A stretch of DNA of 64,000 nt from Selaginella moellendorffii (lineage: Eukaryota > Streptophyta > Lycopodiopsida > Selaginellales > Selaginellaceae): positions 3,337 through 67,336 of the forward strand of contig NW_003314439.1 in assembly GCF_000143415.4 (NCBI RefSeq), written 5' to 3'. Numbering within the stretch: the first letter of the stretch is position 1; every line of letters begins with the position of its first letter. The notes beneath the pieces are model-generated. The model saw nothing but the letters and a program-made list of their open reading frames with translations. It was not told where the DNA came from and made no database searches. This document shows, piece by piece, positions 47,285 to 55,693 of the stretch. Both the position numbers and the translations under genes were made by a program.

Positions 47285-48046
47285 GGCCAAATAGGTGCGT
47301 TAGTTTTTGCGTTTCTTTTGTTTGGTTTGTGGATTGCCAAAGTTTTACTTCGACCGAGGGAATTTCTACGACTTCACTTCCTTGGGTGTGTGAGTTTGTT
47401 TTTTGCTCTAGATTGTCATCTGATACTTCCCTTTCGTGTTTTACAGTGAGGGAGCTCGATGTTCCGGGTGTGATTCACGAGAGGAAAATCTATCCTTTCG
47501 AGTTTTCGTCAGTGGAAATGCAGGCTCAGGTATACATTCACGGCTTGGATATTTTTTGTAATGGATTGTTTTGCCAGATATGTTCTTAAGGTGACTATAA
47601 CTCGCAGCTACGTACCTAAGATTGTGGAATACTGGGTAATGAGATACTTGTGGAGAAACATTCATCGCTCTTACGCTTTGTTTTTACCAGGTTCAAAAAC
47701 TTCTAGTGCACCCCGACGTGAACAACAGTATCAAGGTGAAAACTTCGATAATTTTCTTTTTAAAAAAGGTTTTTCTCTTTGTCGGCATCGAGGATTGCTT
47801 GCATATCGAATACGAGTACAGTAAGAGCAAGTGCGTTTCGAATACGTGGAAACATGCTTTGTGTCAACTGAGCGTGAGTGCTTTTTCTGTGCCAGATTCC
47901 ACTTAAAGGATGTAATCGTCGGGAAGATTTACTTTCTTCTGGTCCGCATATCGAGATTAGAAAGTGCGAGTCGACCGGCTCAGGTGCCAACGCTTACAAC
48001 AAAAGTGAAACACTTGCAAAGTTCGAAATCATGGATGGAGTGCCTG
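47285..48046 (+). pseudogene. VPS26 middle and C-terminal exons (fragment)
   Basis: Plus-strand exons reading YFDRGNFYDFTSL (about 47345), VRELDVPGVIHERKIYPFEF (47450-47520), RYVLKVTITRSYV (about 47578), INNSIKV (about 47718), IEDCLHIEYEYSKSK (47790-47830), YHLKDVIVGKIYFLLVRI (47895-47950), and ESTGSGANAY...LAKFEIMDGVPVRGEN (47970-48060). These follow retromer subunit VPS26 from about residue 70 to 230. Introns remain. Extra bases and changed splice sites break it. The N-terminal exons are not upstream but 2.8 kb downstream, at 50079-50370. Confidence 0.85.
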
Positions 48047-48351
48047 TCCGTGGTGAGAACTTCAAGTCTTCAAGAGCATCGGATCTCAGCACAGACGTGT
48101 ACACGCACCTCTGCTTTGCGTTCGCGAGTGTCAACAGCACAACTTTCTGGGTGGAAATCCCGGTGGAGAACATCGATATCGCGCGACAGTGTACGAGCCT
48201 GGTCAGGAGCAAGAATCCGCTCATCAAGACCCTCCTCTCGATAGGTGGCGCCGGGGCCAACACGACGTTCTTCTCGCAGAGGGCGAGCAACAGTTCCAGC
48301 AGGGGCGAATTCGTGCGGAGTAGCATTGCCTTGGCACGAAGTTACTGGTAA
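48047..48351 (+). pseudogene. GH18 chitinase-like fragment fused in frame to VPS26 fragment
   Basis: Directly after the VPS26 sequence, the same open frame (47878-48351) reads DLSTDVYTHLCFAFASVNS, NPLIKTLLSIGGAGAN, SSSRGEFVRSSIALARSYW. These are the beta-2 to beta-3 segments of plant class V (GH18) chitinases. A GT donor (48351) follows where the catalytic DGxDxDWE exon should start, but that exon is absent. Fragment only; no catalytic residues. Confidence 0.8.
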
Positions 48352-48504
48352 GTTAACACTATCTTCCGGAGTTCTTGGAACAATAGATCTAACTTTGTGT
48401 GATCACTTTCCGGCATGGGTACGAATCACCCATTCGTACACGTATACACGCCACATCAACAGTGACATGTCATCAAAGATTAGAGTTAGGGTGGCACATT
48501 AGCA

Positions 48505-49864
48505 GTGGGAAATGGCATGTGTGTGTGCGTCAGATGTAGTAGCAAGGGCGCTAGAAAAGAGGAAAAGCTCAGAAGTAGAAGAAAAGCAGATTGTCCAGCT
48601 TCTCAATGGTTTCAAGCTCAAAAACGACAAAAAAGTGGAGGCAAAACAGGAATTGAAGGACTGAATGAAGGATTCAAGCACACAGTTGTAAGGTACCTAC
48701 AAGTAAGTGCGTCAGGGGTTGGCCATGGGCCCTTTATTGTTGCAGAGACTGTGTCCTATGGCTCTTGGGAGATCTGGTCTCTTTCAATGGAGACTTGTTG
48801 GAGATTAAGATTCTTTTACGAGCTCAAGGGAGGAGAGTTTGGGACAGTTTATCTCTTCGGTGACCCTTCCAGTTTGCATGAGGCAACAGCTTCGTGGTTT
48901 GTTCTAGAAGTGGCGGAACAAGCAGCTAACTTCTTTGTGACTCATTTTCCAGCAAAGGATGTGCCAAGGTTCTGTGAATTGGTATTTGTTGTAGGCAGCA
49001 CCACTTTTAAGTTAGTAAATGGATCTCACAAAGAACTAAACGTCCTTTTCGAATATATCTAACTTGAACACTTTGGTGCAAAGGGCATTAAGGATGTGGT
49101 GAATAAGATGGGGACACCCAGTCTCAATTGCTATGGATCCTTGGCCGGAAGGGCTGGCTTGGGCGCACTGCCAAGTGTGGGGGATGCACCCGGGGTCATA
49201 ATCAACAATTTAAAAGGGTCTGGAAGACCTAGTACCTATTAGCAGAGTACTTAAGGTGTGCTATCAAGGTTGTATACAAAAATAAGAATGTGGAAACGCT
49301 CAAAGCAAAGTGGGAACAAGTTAGATGCCATTTGGCGGTTGGGATTAAAATTGAGTCAAAGAGAATTTCAAATGCTCTACATGTCAAACTTAATTGCTTC
49401 TGGAAAGAAGCTAAGAAGAGGCTCAAAAACAGTCCGAAAGTGTGCTCCAAGGATAATAGAGACAAATTCCATTTGAAGTTCCTGTTGAGCTAGTTGTTTG
49501 CAAATGTTGAGCCGAAGCATGACTTTCTCGTGGAGTGGGATCTCTATGAACTCCAAAAGCACATTATGACTGCCCTCTTCAGAGAGTACCAGGGGAACAA
49601 GATCATTATTGACGGGCTGCCAATGAACCCCAAGATCGATGACAAGCTTTATTGTAGCTGCTGGGGGAGAGACGATGGGAGAAAAATGATTCTCTATGAC
49701 AATGCCAAGGTAAGTTTTCATTATAATTGCTAGAACTAATTCTTTGGTTTTTGCAGTGTAAGGTTGGATGGTACCATTTGGATTGTGTGGGGTTTGCGGA
49801 CGATGAACCACTTGATGACGTCATCTTCTACTGTCAACAGTGTCTAGCTATAATGTGGAAGTGA
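48505..49864 (+). pseudogene. Degenerate member of the Uma2-like/PHD family
   Basis: Plus-strand relative of the genes at 51232-51957 and 52287-52775. It shows GHGPFIVAETV...CWRLRFFYEL...LFGDPSSLHEAT (about 48720-48900), VVYKNKNVETLKAKWEQV (about 49268-49320), VEWDLYELQKHIMTALF (about 49530-49580) and a PHD-like finger CSCWGRDDGRK...KCKVGWYHLDCVGF...YCQQC (49650-49848). Stops at 49060-49062, about 49239 and about 49492 break the frame, and one zinc Cys is replaced by Tyr. An intron with GT-AG (49710-49757) still interrupts the finger. It shows the complete domain order of the family on one strand. Confidence 0.65.
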
Positions 49865-50078
49865 GGCGAGGACTCAAAATACACTGAAAATTCGTTCCAT
49901 GCATAGGTGGCGGAGATAGATATGATCAAAGAGTGAAACTCTATACTTCTTCCTAGAAAGACAAACCTTAATGTTCTGAACGTACATGATAAAAGCACAT
50001 TAGCCCTAGATGCTTCGAATATTCTCTATTTCTGTGAGCTAGAGTGCGAAAGAGCAAGGGCACGAGAGGGCGGCAGCA

Positions 50079-50370
50079 ATGCAGAGCCTCTTCGTGGGAG
50101 CATTTGGTCAGCTGTGTGTCATCTCGATCGATCTCTCCGACATGGAGTCACGCAAGCAGGTCTGAACTGTGCCTTTGCTCTTTCTTAATCTTTGGTCTTT
50201 CCCAGGCGAGCATCAAGAAGGAGAATGGCCAAATAGGGATGGTTACTGCCGTGTTACTGGCGAGGGTGGTTGGATCATCCTTGTTTCCCAATTTTTAGTA
50301 ATTCTTTTTTTTCTGTTTAGGTGCGTATCGATCCCCTTCCCGGCCGGAAATCGAGCATCAAGGACTGAAA
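50079..50370 (+). pseudogene. VPS26 N-terminal exons (fragment, permuted)
   Basis: Exon 1 starts at the ATG at 50079 and reads GAFGQLCVISIDLSD...SRKQ, ending at a GT donor at the position known for VPS26. Exon 2 (from about 50206) reads ASIKKENGQIGMV. A third piece (about 50321-50370) reads VRIDPLPGRK and, after a one-base shift, IEHQGLK. This corresponds to residues 1 to about 62. It stops where POLA2-like sequence resumes, and the continuation of VPS26 is at 47285. Confidence 0.8.
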
Positions 50371-50379
50371 TACTCTACC

Positions 50380-50633
50380 AACTCTATCAGTGATTCCCTG
50401 CTTGACGTGGGGATGCTCGGCATCAAAAAATAGTCCCATCTAGCAAAAGAGAGAGTAGAACACATGAATATCCATCTATATAAAATTCTCTCACCAGCAA
50501 TAGAACGTTTGGTCTTTTATTCCTAGCGTAGGCTAGTAACTCCATCAAAGGCTCAAACGAAAGGTTGTCACTTGTTGTAAAAGGACCTGACGCAACAATC
50601 TATAAACGCAAAGATTAGTCAGCCTCACTGCAA
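50380..50633 (-). pseudogene. POLA2 fragment, second part after the insertion
   Basis: Matches 57090-57343 almost base for base, including the GPFVDAEHPHVKQG-type exon on the minus strand. About 73 bp of the POLA2 sequence (57017-57089) is missing at the insertion site. Confidence 0.85.
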
Positions 50634-51231
50634 ATGGAGGATAGTAGGGATTGTGGCGTTTGAGAGTTCGACCCCTCGGTGGACTGTGAATGCCGCAGCC
50701 GGGCATTTGGTGCGGAGACGATCTCAGAGGAGGGCGGGTTCCAGAAGAGCGATTTGGCGTCGAGGAGGGCGTCGCTCTTAGCATTGGAGTGGGAGGTGAT
50801 CGCCGCGGGGCTGCAGGAGGCAGATTTATGGACGACCTTGGAGAGATTTGACAGAGACCTGGAGCAAGTTGTGAACTTGGTCGTACCAAACAACGGAGAA
50901 AACACGATCTAACTAGGAAAAGCAAAAGCAGAAGCTTACCATTTATCTAAGGGTACTACGCTGCAGCCGCGAGCCAACCTTGTGCTGGACCATTGCGGAG
51001 GCGAGGTGATGAGCTCAGCAGGGTGGCAGTCGTTCTTTTTGTTTGGAACGCAGAAGCAAAGAGCTCCAGACACAAAGCTCAGTTGGGTTTTGCTCTCTCG
51101 ACACTTCCTAGTTCTTCTCCATGCCACAAATCTCTGTCGTGCAAGTCCAACCTATCCTCTTTCCTCTCTTGCAGCAGCGTATTGCTAAGATATTTTTGCT
51201 CGATCTCACTTTTTGATTGAAATTCTAGGAT
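50634..51231. other. Unrecognised sequence right of the POLA2 fragment
   Basis: The plus frame 50679-50912 reads helical, protein-like sequence (SDLASRRASLLALEWEVIAA, LERFDRDLEQVVNLVV) ending at 50912 and may be a captured exon. Nothing in it is recognised. 50930-51220 holds no supported gene. Confidence 0.35.
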
Positions 51232-51957
51232 TTACAGCAGAGACTCCTGCTCAAAAGCTTGACGCTCTTGCTCGATCATACGAACTATATACTGCTGCAA
51301 CCAAAACAGATCAAACTCAACGTAGTAGTCACCCTTCACATCAGCAGTGAAAGACGACACTGGAAACTTCACCACAAAGAGCTCTCGATTCTGCTCGTTG
51401 CAAAACTCAGGCCCAAACTGGATCTCCATCGCATCGTTGCCTCTCTCCCTGGCTACAAACGTAAACTCGTCACCAGGCCGCGCAATCTTCACCCCGATCG
51501 CCACCAAGCAGCCCGACTCCACCCACAGATCCAAAACCTCCCTTAAAACTTCCAGTGGCTCGTTCTTGTACGCCACCTCCAACACCGCCCGCGCTGGCTG
51601 CGCAAGCGACGACCCAGAGAAGAAGCAAGCGTCCGGTTCCTTGTCGCCGGAGATGGTCCGGAGGCGAGATGCTCCAGCGCCAGTGATCACTTGTGGAAGA
51701 GAGGCTAGACCAATGCCCGGAATCTGGATGATGTGAAAGATGATGGAGCGCTCTAGCGCAGATGACACGGTGCTGTGGACTATTGACGGATCCCCATAGG
51801 CCAAAACCTCACCCCTCCTGTACTCTAGCCTCCAAGTCGAGTCGCAGCTACACATCCAGGCGTGGTACACCACCCATGGGACATTTGTGGCCACGAGAAA
51901 TGGCCCCGGCTGCCCTCTGCTGTAGGCGGCAATCGCTTGCTTCGATAAACCGTCCAT
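51232..51957 (-). CDS. Uncharacterised protein, possible Uma2-like PD-(D/E)XK fold
   Basis: An intronless 241-residue protein. The start was chosen at MDGLSKQ (51955-51957), because the upstream in-frame extension overlaps a TPR-like gene on the other strand. The order WRLEYRRGEVLAYGDPS, EPDACFFSGSS, ARAVLEVAYKN, LREVLDLWVESGCLVAIGVKI resembles Uma2/DUF820 proteins, which are restriction-endonuclease-fold proteins common in bacteria. In those a 'G-E-l', a 'PD' and an 'EV' motif precede a 'l-k-Y...G' helix. The C-terminal part (VEFDLFWLQQYIVRMI) is shared with the PHD proteins nearby but the finger itself is absent. The fold assignment is a guess from motif order. It may act on DNA or be a degenerate nuclease. 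Confidence 0.6.
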   Translation of the reverse strand: MDGLSKQAIAAYSRGQPGPFLVATNVPWVVYHAWMCSCDSTWRLEYRRGEVLAYGDPSIVHSTVSSALERSIIFHIIQIPGIGLASLPQVITGAGASRLRTISGDKEPDACFFSGSSLAQPARAVLEVAYKNEPLEVLREVLDLWVESGCLVAIGVKIARPGDEFTFVARERGNDAMEIQFGPEFCNEQNRELFVVKFPVSSFTADVKGDYYVEFDLFWLQQYIVRMIEQERQAFEQESLL

Positions 51958-51973
51958 GAAACCCTTAAGTTTT

Positions 51974-52200
51974 AGGGTTATGGCGAGTGAAGCTCGACTC
52001 AAGGGGAATGGCCCATTCCAGCGGGGGGAATTCATCGACGCATATCATTGCTACAAAGTCAGCGCCAAACTAACTGTCATGGAGGAGAATTCATCGGCTC
52101 TTACTTTTACCCTCTCCAACGCATACTTAGAAGTGGGAAATTCTTTGCATTCAGGCATGTAACGCTCTTTCGATTGACAGGAAATCTTTAGGGAGAAAAG
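51974..52200 (+). pseudogene. TPR-repeat fragment
   Basis: The plus frame opens with MASEARLKGNGPFQRGEFIDAY and continues with AYLEVGN, the layout of a first TPR motif as in Hop/TPR co-chaperones. A stop at 52159-52161 interrupts it, and the continuation (ACNALSIDRKSL) is in another frame. It lies head to head with the gene at 51232-51957 and is cut off by the telomere-motif palindrome at 52203. Confidence 0.5.
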
Positions 52201-52202
52201 AA

Positions 52203-52230
52203 AGGGTTTAGGGTTTAAACCCTAAACCCT
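52203..52230. repeat. Head-to-head telomere-motif palindrome
   Basis: A perfect 28-nt palindrome made of two TTTAGGG-type units followed by two inverted CCCTAAA units; a further CCTAAA lies just right of it. TTTAGGG is the plant telomere repeat. Confidence 0.85.
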
Positions 52231-52286
52231 AAATCCTAAACGATACAAGGCTCAGTCTTGGCGTTGTAGTCAACAAAAAGCGGGAG

Positions 52287-52775
52287 ATGCTGTTCAGATG
52301 GAGGTCTGTGGATTCTGACTTGGAGCGTGAGATCCAATTCGGAACTGACTCTTGTCAAAGTTCCCAGGGCTTCGTCTACACGTTCCCAGCTCATTACTTC
52401 TCTATGGACTTGCCGGAGGGCTCGAGCTTTACATTCGACCTGTTTGACCTTCAACAACACGTCTTGTGTAAGCTCGACCAGCAGCTGGCTGCAAACCGTG
52501 CAGACATCGAGTCTCCACTTGTGGATGCGGCTCTGTACCGCACCATCTGTACTTGCAAGAAACGGGAGAGTGATCGAGGCAAGGTAATCACGTGCTGCTA
52601 CAGGGATTGTGACATCGTAAGGTTTCATTGCGAGTGTGTTGGAGTAAGCTCCCAGGGAGAGCTCCCGTACCCCTGGTTCTGTGACAACTGCGATCAAATC
52701 CGAGAGGACATCAAGGAACACGTAAGCAGGCAGGAGAAGAAAGAAGCTGGGCGAGATAAAACTTATCACAAGTGA
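52287..52775 (+). CDS. PHD-finger protein of the Uma2-like/PHD family
   Basis: An intronless 162-residue frame. The first half (EREIQFGTDSC, SSFTFDLFDLQQHVLCKLDQQL) matches the C-terminal half of the protein at 51232-51957. The frame upstream of the ATG (from about 52240, LSLGVVVNKK) extends that match but has no start. Residues about 87-137 form a complete C4HC3 PHD finger: CTC, ITCC, RDC, RFHCEC, WFCDNC. The spacing and the aromatic before the last Cys pair are like ING-type fingers that read histone H3 tails. The tail is charged. It is possibly 5'-truncated at the palindrome. Expected nuclear; function unknown. Confidence 0.6.
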   Translation: MLFRWRSVDSDLEREIQFGTDSCQSSQGFVYTFPAHYFSMDLPEGSSFTFDLFDLQQHVLCKLDQQLAANRADIESPLVDAALYRTICTCKKRESDRGKVITCCYRDCDIVRFHCECVGVSSQGELPYPWFCDNCDQIREDIKEHVSRQEKKEAGRDKTYHK

Positions 52776-53063
52776 TGCAAGTGATGGAGATTTTACTCCT
52801 TTGTTCTGGTTCTAATTGAAAGCTTACATTCTTTTCAACTACTATAAGTTTCATTCCCATTAGGGAGGTTTTCATTTGTTTCTCCAGGCGCTGTGTTAGA
52901 GCCACGTGGCGTACAGCCACCTGGCTTGAGTTGCATTCCTTCAGTTTAGGGCTTTCTTAGTTTTCTTTCCCATCCTGTGTGAGATCCATCCCAGGGGATT
53001 GTTCTGGGAGTGTTCTCATTCTCTATAGAGTGCTAGGCCATGAGGCTTGGCTTCTCTCATCAT

Positions 53064-53323
53064 GGTATCAAAGCAATAGGTTAGATTTTTTATTTTTTTT
53101 TGGTATGAGTAGTGCCATAGATGCTAGGACAGGATGGCGTCTTTTTCTTCCTCCAAAGACATGGAGCAGTTCGATGGGACAAATCATCTTGCCTGGAAAG
53201 AACGTGCATAATTCTGGTTTATGAGGTGGGGATTCTAGCCTGTGTTATCTGGATTGAGAAAATGCCCGTCCAAAGACAATGATATACAGATCCATACAAC
53301 AAGTGGAAAGACCTGGATGCTAG
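53064..53323 (+). repeat. Inverted repeat of copia 5' region, left arm
   Basis: Pairs with 53550-53803 in reverse complement (about 255 bp per arm, 226-bp spacer). It includes the primer-binding site and the gag start. Confidence 0.85.
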
Positions 53324-53549
53324 AGCAAATGGAGCATTAGGAGGAGGACTTGGCCCTCTCTACAGTGTCCACGTGAATGTGGAGAAGAGTTGTACTGAGA
53401 ATTGGAAGTCAATTTGTGAAATTATGGGAGTGGACCTGCAAGAAGATGTGGGCGTGATTCTTTGTCGCAGTGAGCTATACAGTCTGGAGCAGTAGCCACA
53501 CAAGCGTGTGCATCAGGGATCCTGGTATCATCAGGGATCACATTCATCC

Positions 53550-53803
53550 CTAGCATCCAAGTCTTTCCACTCGCTGTATGGATTTGTGTCATCATCATCC
53601 TTGGATGGGCATTTTCTCAATCCAGATACCACAAGCCAGAATCCCCACCTCATAAACTAGAAGTGTGCACATTCTTTCCAGGCAAGGAAATTTTTCCCAT
53701 CAAACTGCTCCATGTCTCTGGAGGAAGAAGACAACGCCATCCTGTCCTAGCATCTATGGCACTGCTCATGCCAAAAAAAAATATAACTTATTGCTTTGAT
53801 ATC
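53550..53803 (-). repeat. Inverted repeat of copia 5' region, right arm
   Basis: The reverse complement of 53064-53323 with scattered differences, including the ATGGAGCAGTT(C/T)GATGGGA and ATGAGGTGGGGATTCT segments. Confidence 0.85.
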
Positions 53804-55473
53804 AGGTTCAGATACCAGAGGCTTGGACTGGGCAACGTCCACACATGGATATCTTATGGCAGTTTGGCTGTCTAGCTTTTTCTCATGTTCCTAATGAACT
53901 ACACAGGACATTGGATGTTAAATCCAAGAAGTGTGTATTTATGGGCTATAGTGATGAGCAGCGAGGATACTGACTCCTTCATCTAGACTCGGGAAAAGAG
54001 TTTGTGAGTTGAGATGTCATCTTTGATGAATCTCATGTGTATTTTCAACGTCACAAGGATCCAGGAGTTCCTTCTACAGGTTTTCTTTGTGGAGAAAGTA
54101 GGGCGAGCTCACAGCCTGTTTTCTTTCATCCATGGGAAGATGAGGAGGATGATCCTCTACCTCGACTGAGGTGGTTCCTGATCCTGAGCCCAGGAACGTG
54201 ATCAGGCTCTGGAGCTCGTGTCACAGCAGAGGTTGAAGCCCTGGCTGTGCTTATGCTCCAGCTGCAGGGGAAGCACAATATACCTGAACATGAGGATATG
54301 GTTCCTGAACCTGTGCATCACCGAGATCCTGATCTTATCCAGGTTTTGAGCCGCTCTGGTCGCCCTTTAACCTATACAGCGAGGGGTGGAGCTTATCAGT
54401 GAGAGCAAGCTGAGAAGCGAGCACGAGCAGCTGCTAGAGCTTCTTACATCAGAGTCGAATGGCTATATTCACAGCAGCAGAGGTGAAGATTCCTGCATGG
54501 GGTGATGCTATTGATGCTGAGATGTGAGCTCATGCAACAAATGAAACCTGGTATCTTCCTGATGAAGTTCCTGACAATGCTAATGTAGTTTCGACAAAGC
54601 TACTTTTCTGCGTGAAAGCTGGACCTTCAGGAGAAGTGCAGCGCTTTAAAGCTAGGCTTTACTCAGATCGAAGGCATAGACTTTACAGAAACTTTCAGCC
54701 CGGTCGTGAAGATGGCTTTTATCAGGCTGTTACTTGCTTTATGATCTTTATGTGGGGCAAATGGATGTGAAGACTGCATTTTTACATGGAGAAATTCCTG
54801 AGAAGGTTTACATCCAGCTCCTGACAGGCCTCGATCCGAGCCAAAGGATTTATCGGCTGAAGAAGGCTTTATACGGCCTGAAACAAAGTCCACGCATCTG
54901 GTATAAGAAAATTGATTCTTTTCTGATTTCTCTTGGATTCCAGAAAAACCATGCCAACTCAAACGTTTATATGAAGATTGAGGATGGTGCCTTGGTCATT
55001 TTGGCCTTGTATATGGACGATGGTATCTTTGTTTCCAACAACAGAGATCTTCTTGCTGAAATCAAGAGAAAGCTAGGAGCCCAGTTTGAGATGCAAGATC
55101 TTGGCCCCGTGCACACTTTCCTTGGGATTCAAGTTCAGCGACCACAGCCAGGACTTGTGACACTCTCACAACGAGCTTTGACAGGGGCAGCACAAGAGGT
55201 GAGCTGGCTTCGTGAGCTTGTAGGGAGTATGCAGTTAGGATAATCAATTGGTGATTGCTCTTTATGAGAATTTAAGATATCACACCAAGATGAAGCATAT
55301 ACAAATAAAATACCACTACATCATACATCAGAGAACAAGTGATGGGAGGAGAGTTGACACTTAAAAGTACATGGCAACTGAGGACTAGGTTGCTGATATA
55401 TTCACTAAGGCTCTTCCACCTATTATTTTCTGCAAACATCTAGAAGTGCTTGGAGTATGCGACCTGTCCTTGC

Positions 55474-55693
55474 ATCCAGCATTTTTGTTCTACCCCGCAG
55501 GCCACAAAAACCAACCTGTAAGTCCAATTCCCTTTTACAAACTCGGTGTAACTCCCTGCCACAGATCACCGCTCACGCAAAGACAAACTTAAAAGGCCTG
55601 GTCCAGTTTGTGAAGAAACACGCAGCCATTCCTTTTGCAATGCCAACGACACAGCACACCAAAACCAAAACGAGCTCTACAGACGAGCTGTAG
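55474..55693 (+). pseudogene. PDIL 3' end fragment, right copy of the duplicated boundary
   Basis: Starts inside PDIL exon 11 (same base as 45726) and runs to the stop. Relative to the intact gene, 18 bp are missing near the end, so KDEL would read TDEL. No upstream exons; not a gene. Confidence 0.88.

Larger units (their letters stand above)
52894..55473 (+). mobile_element. Truncated and rearranged Ty1/copia retrotransposon
   Basis: A probable 5' LTR at 52894-53059 (TGTTAG...CTCTCA) is followed by a primer-binding site TGGTATCAAAGC (53063-53074) like that for initiator Met-tRNA. Gag starts at about 53133 (EQFDGTNHLAWKER) and is soon stopped. The 53550-53803 segment is an inverted copy of the 5' part. 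Then come an integrase end (FGCLAFSHVPNELH...VFMGYSDEQRGY, about 53855-53985), reverse transcriptase (54734-55243, with VKTAFLHGEIPE, LYGLKQSPRIWYK, LYMDDGIF) and RNase H end (DIFTKALPP, about 55405). The 3' LTR is missing; the element stops at 55473, where duplicated PDIL sequence begins. Confidence 0.88.

Noticed and set aside
50936-51127. Minus-strand first exon (MAWRRTRK...) with a GT donor leading to 50615-50905
   Set aside because: Joining to the available acceptors produces an immediate stop, so no gene is supported.
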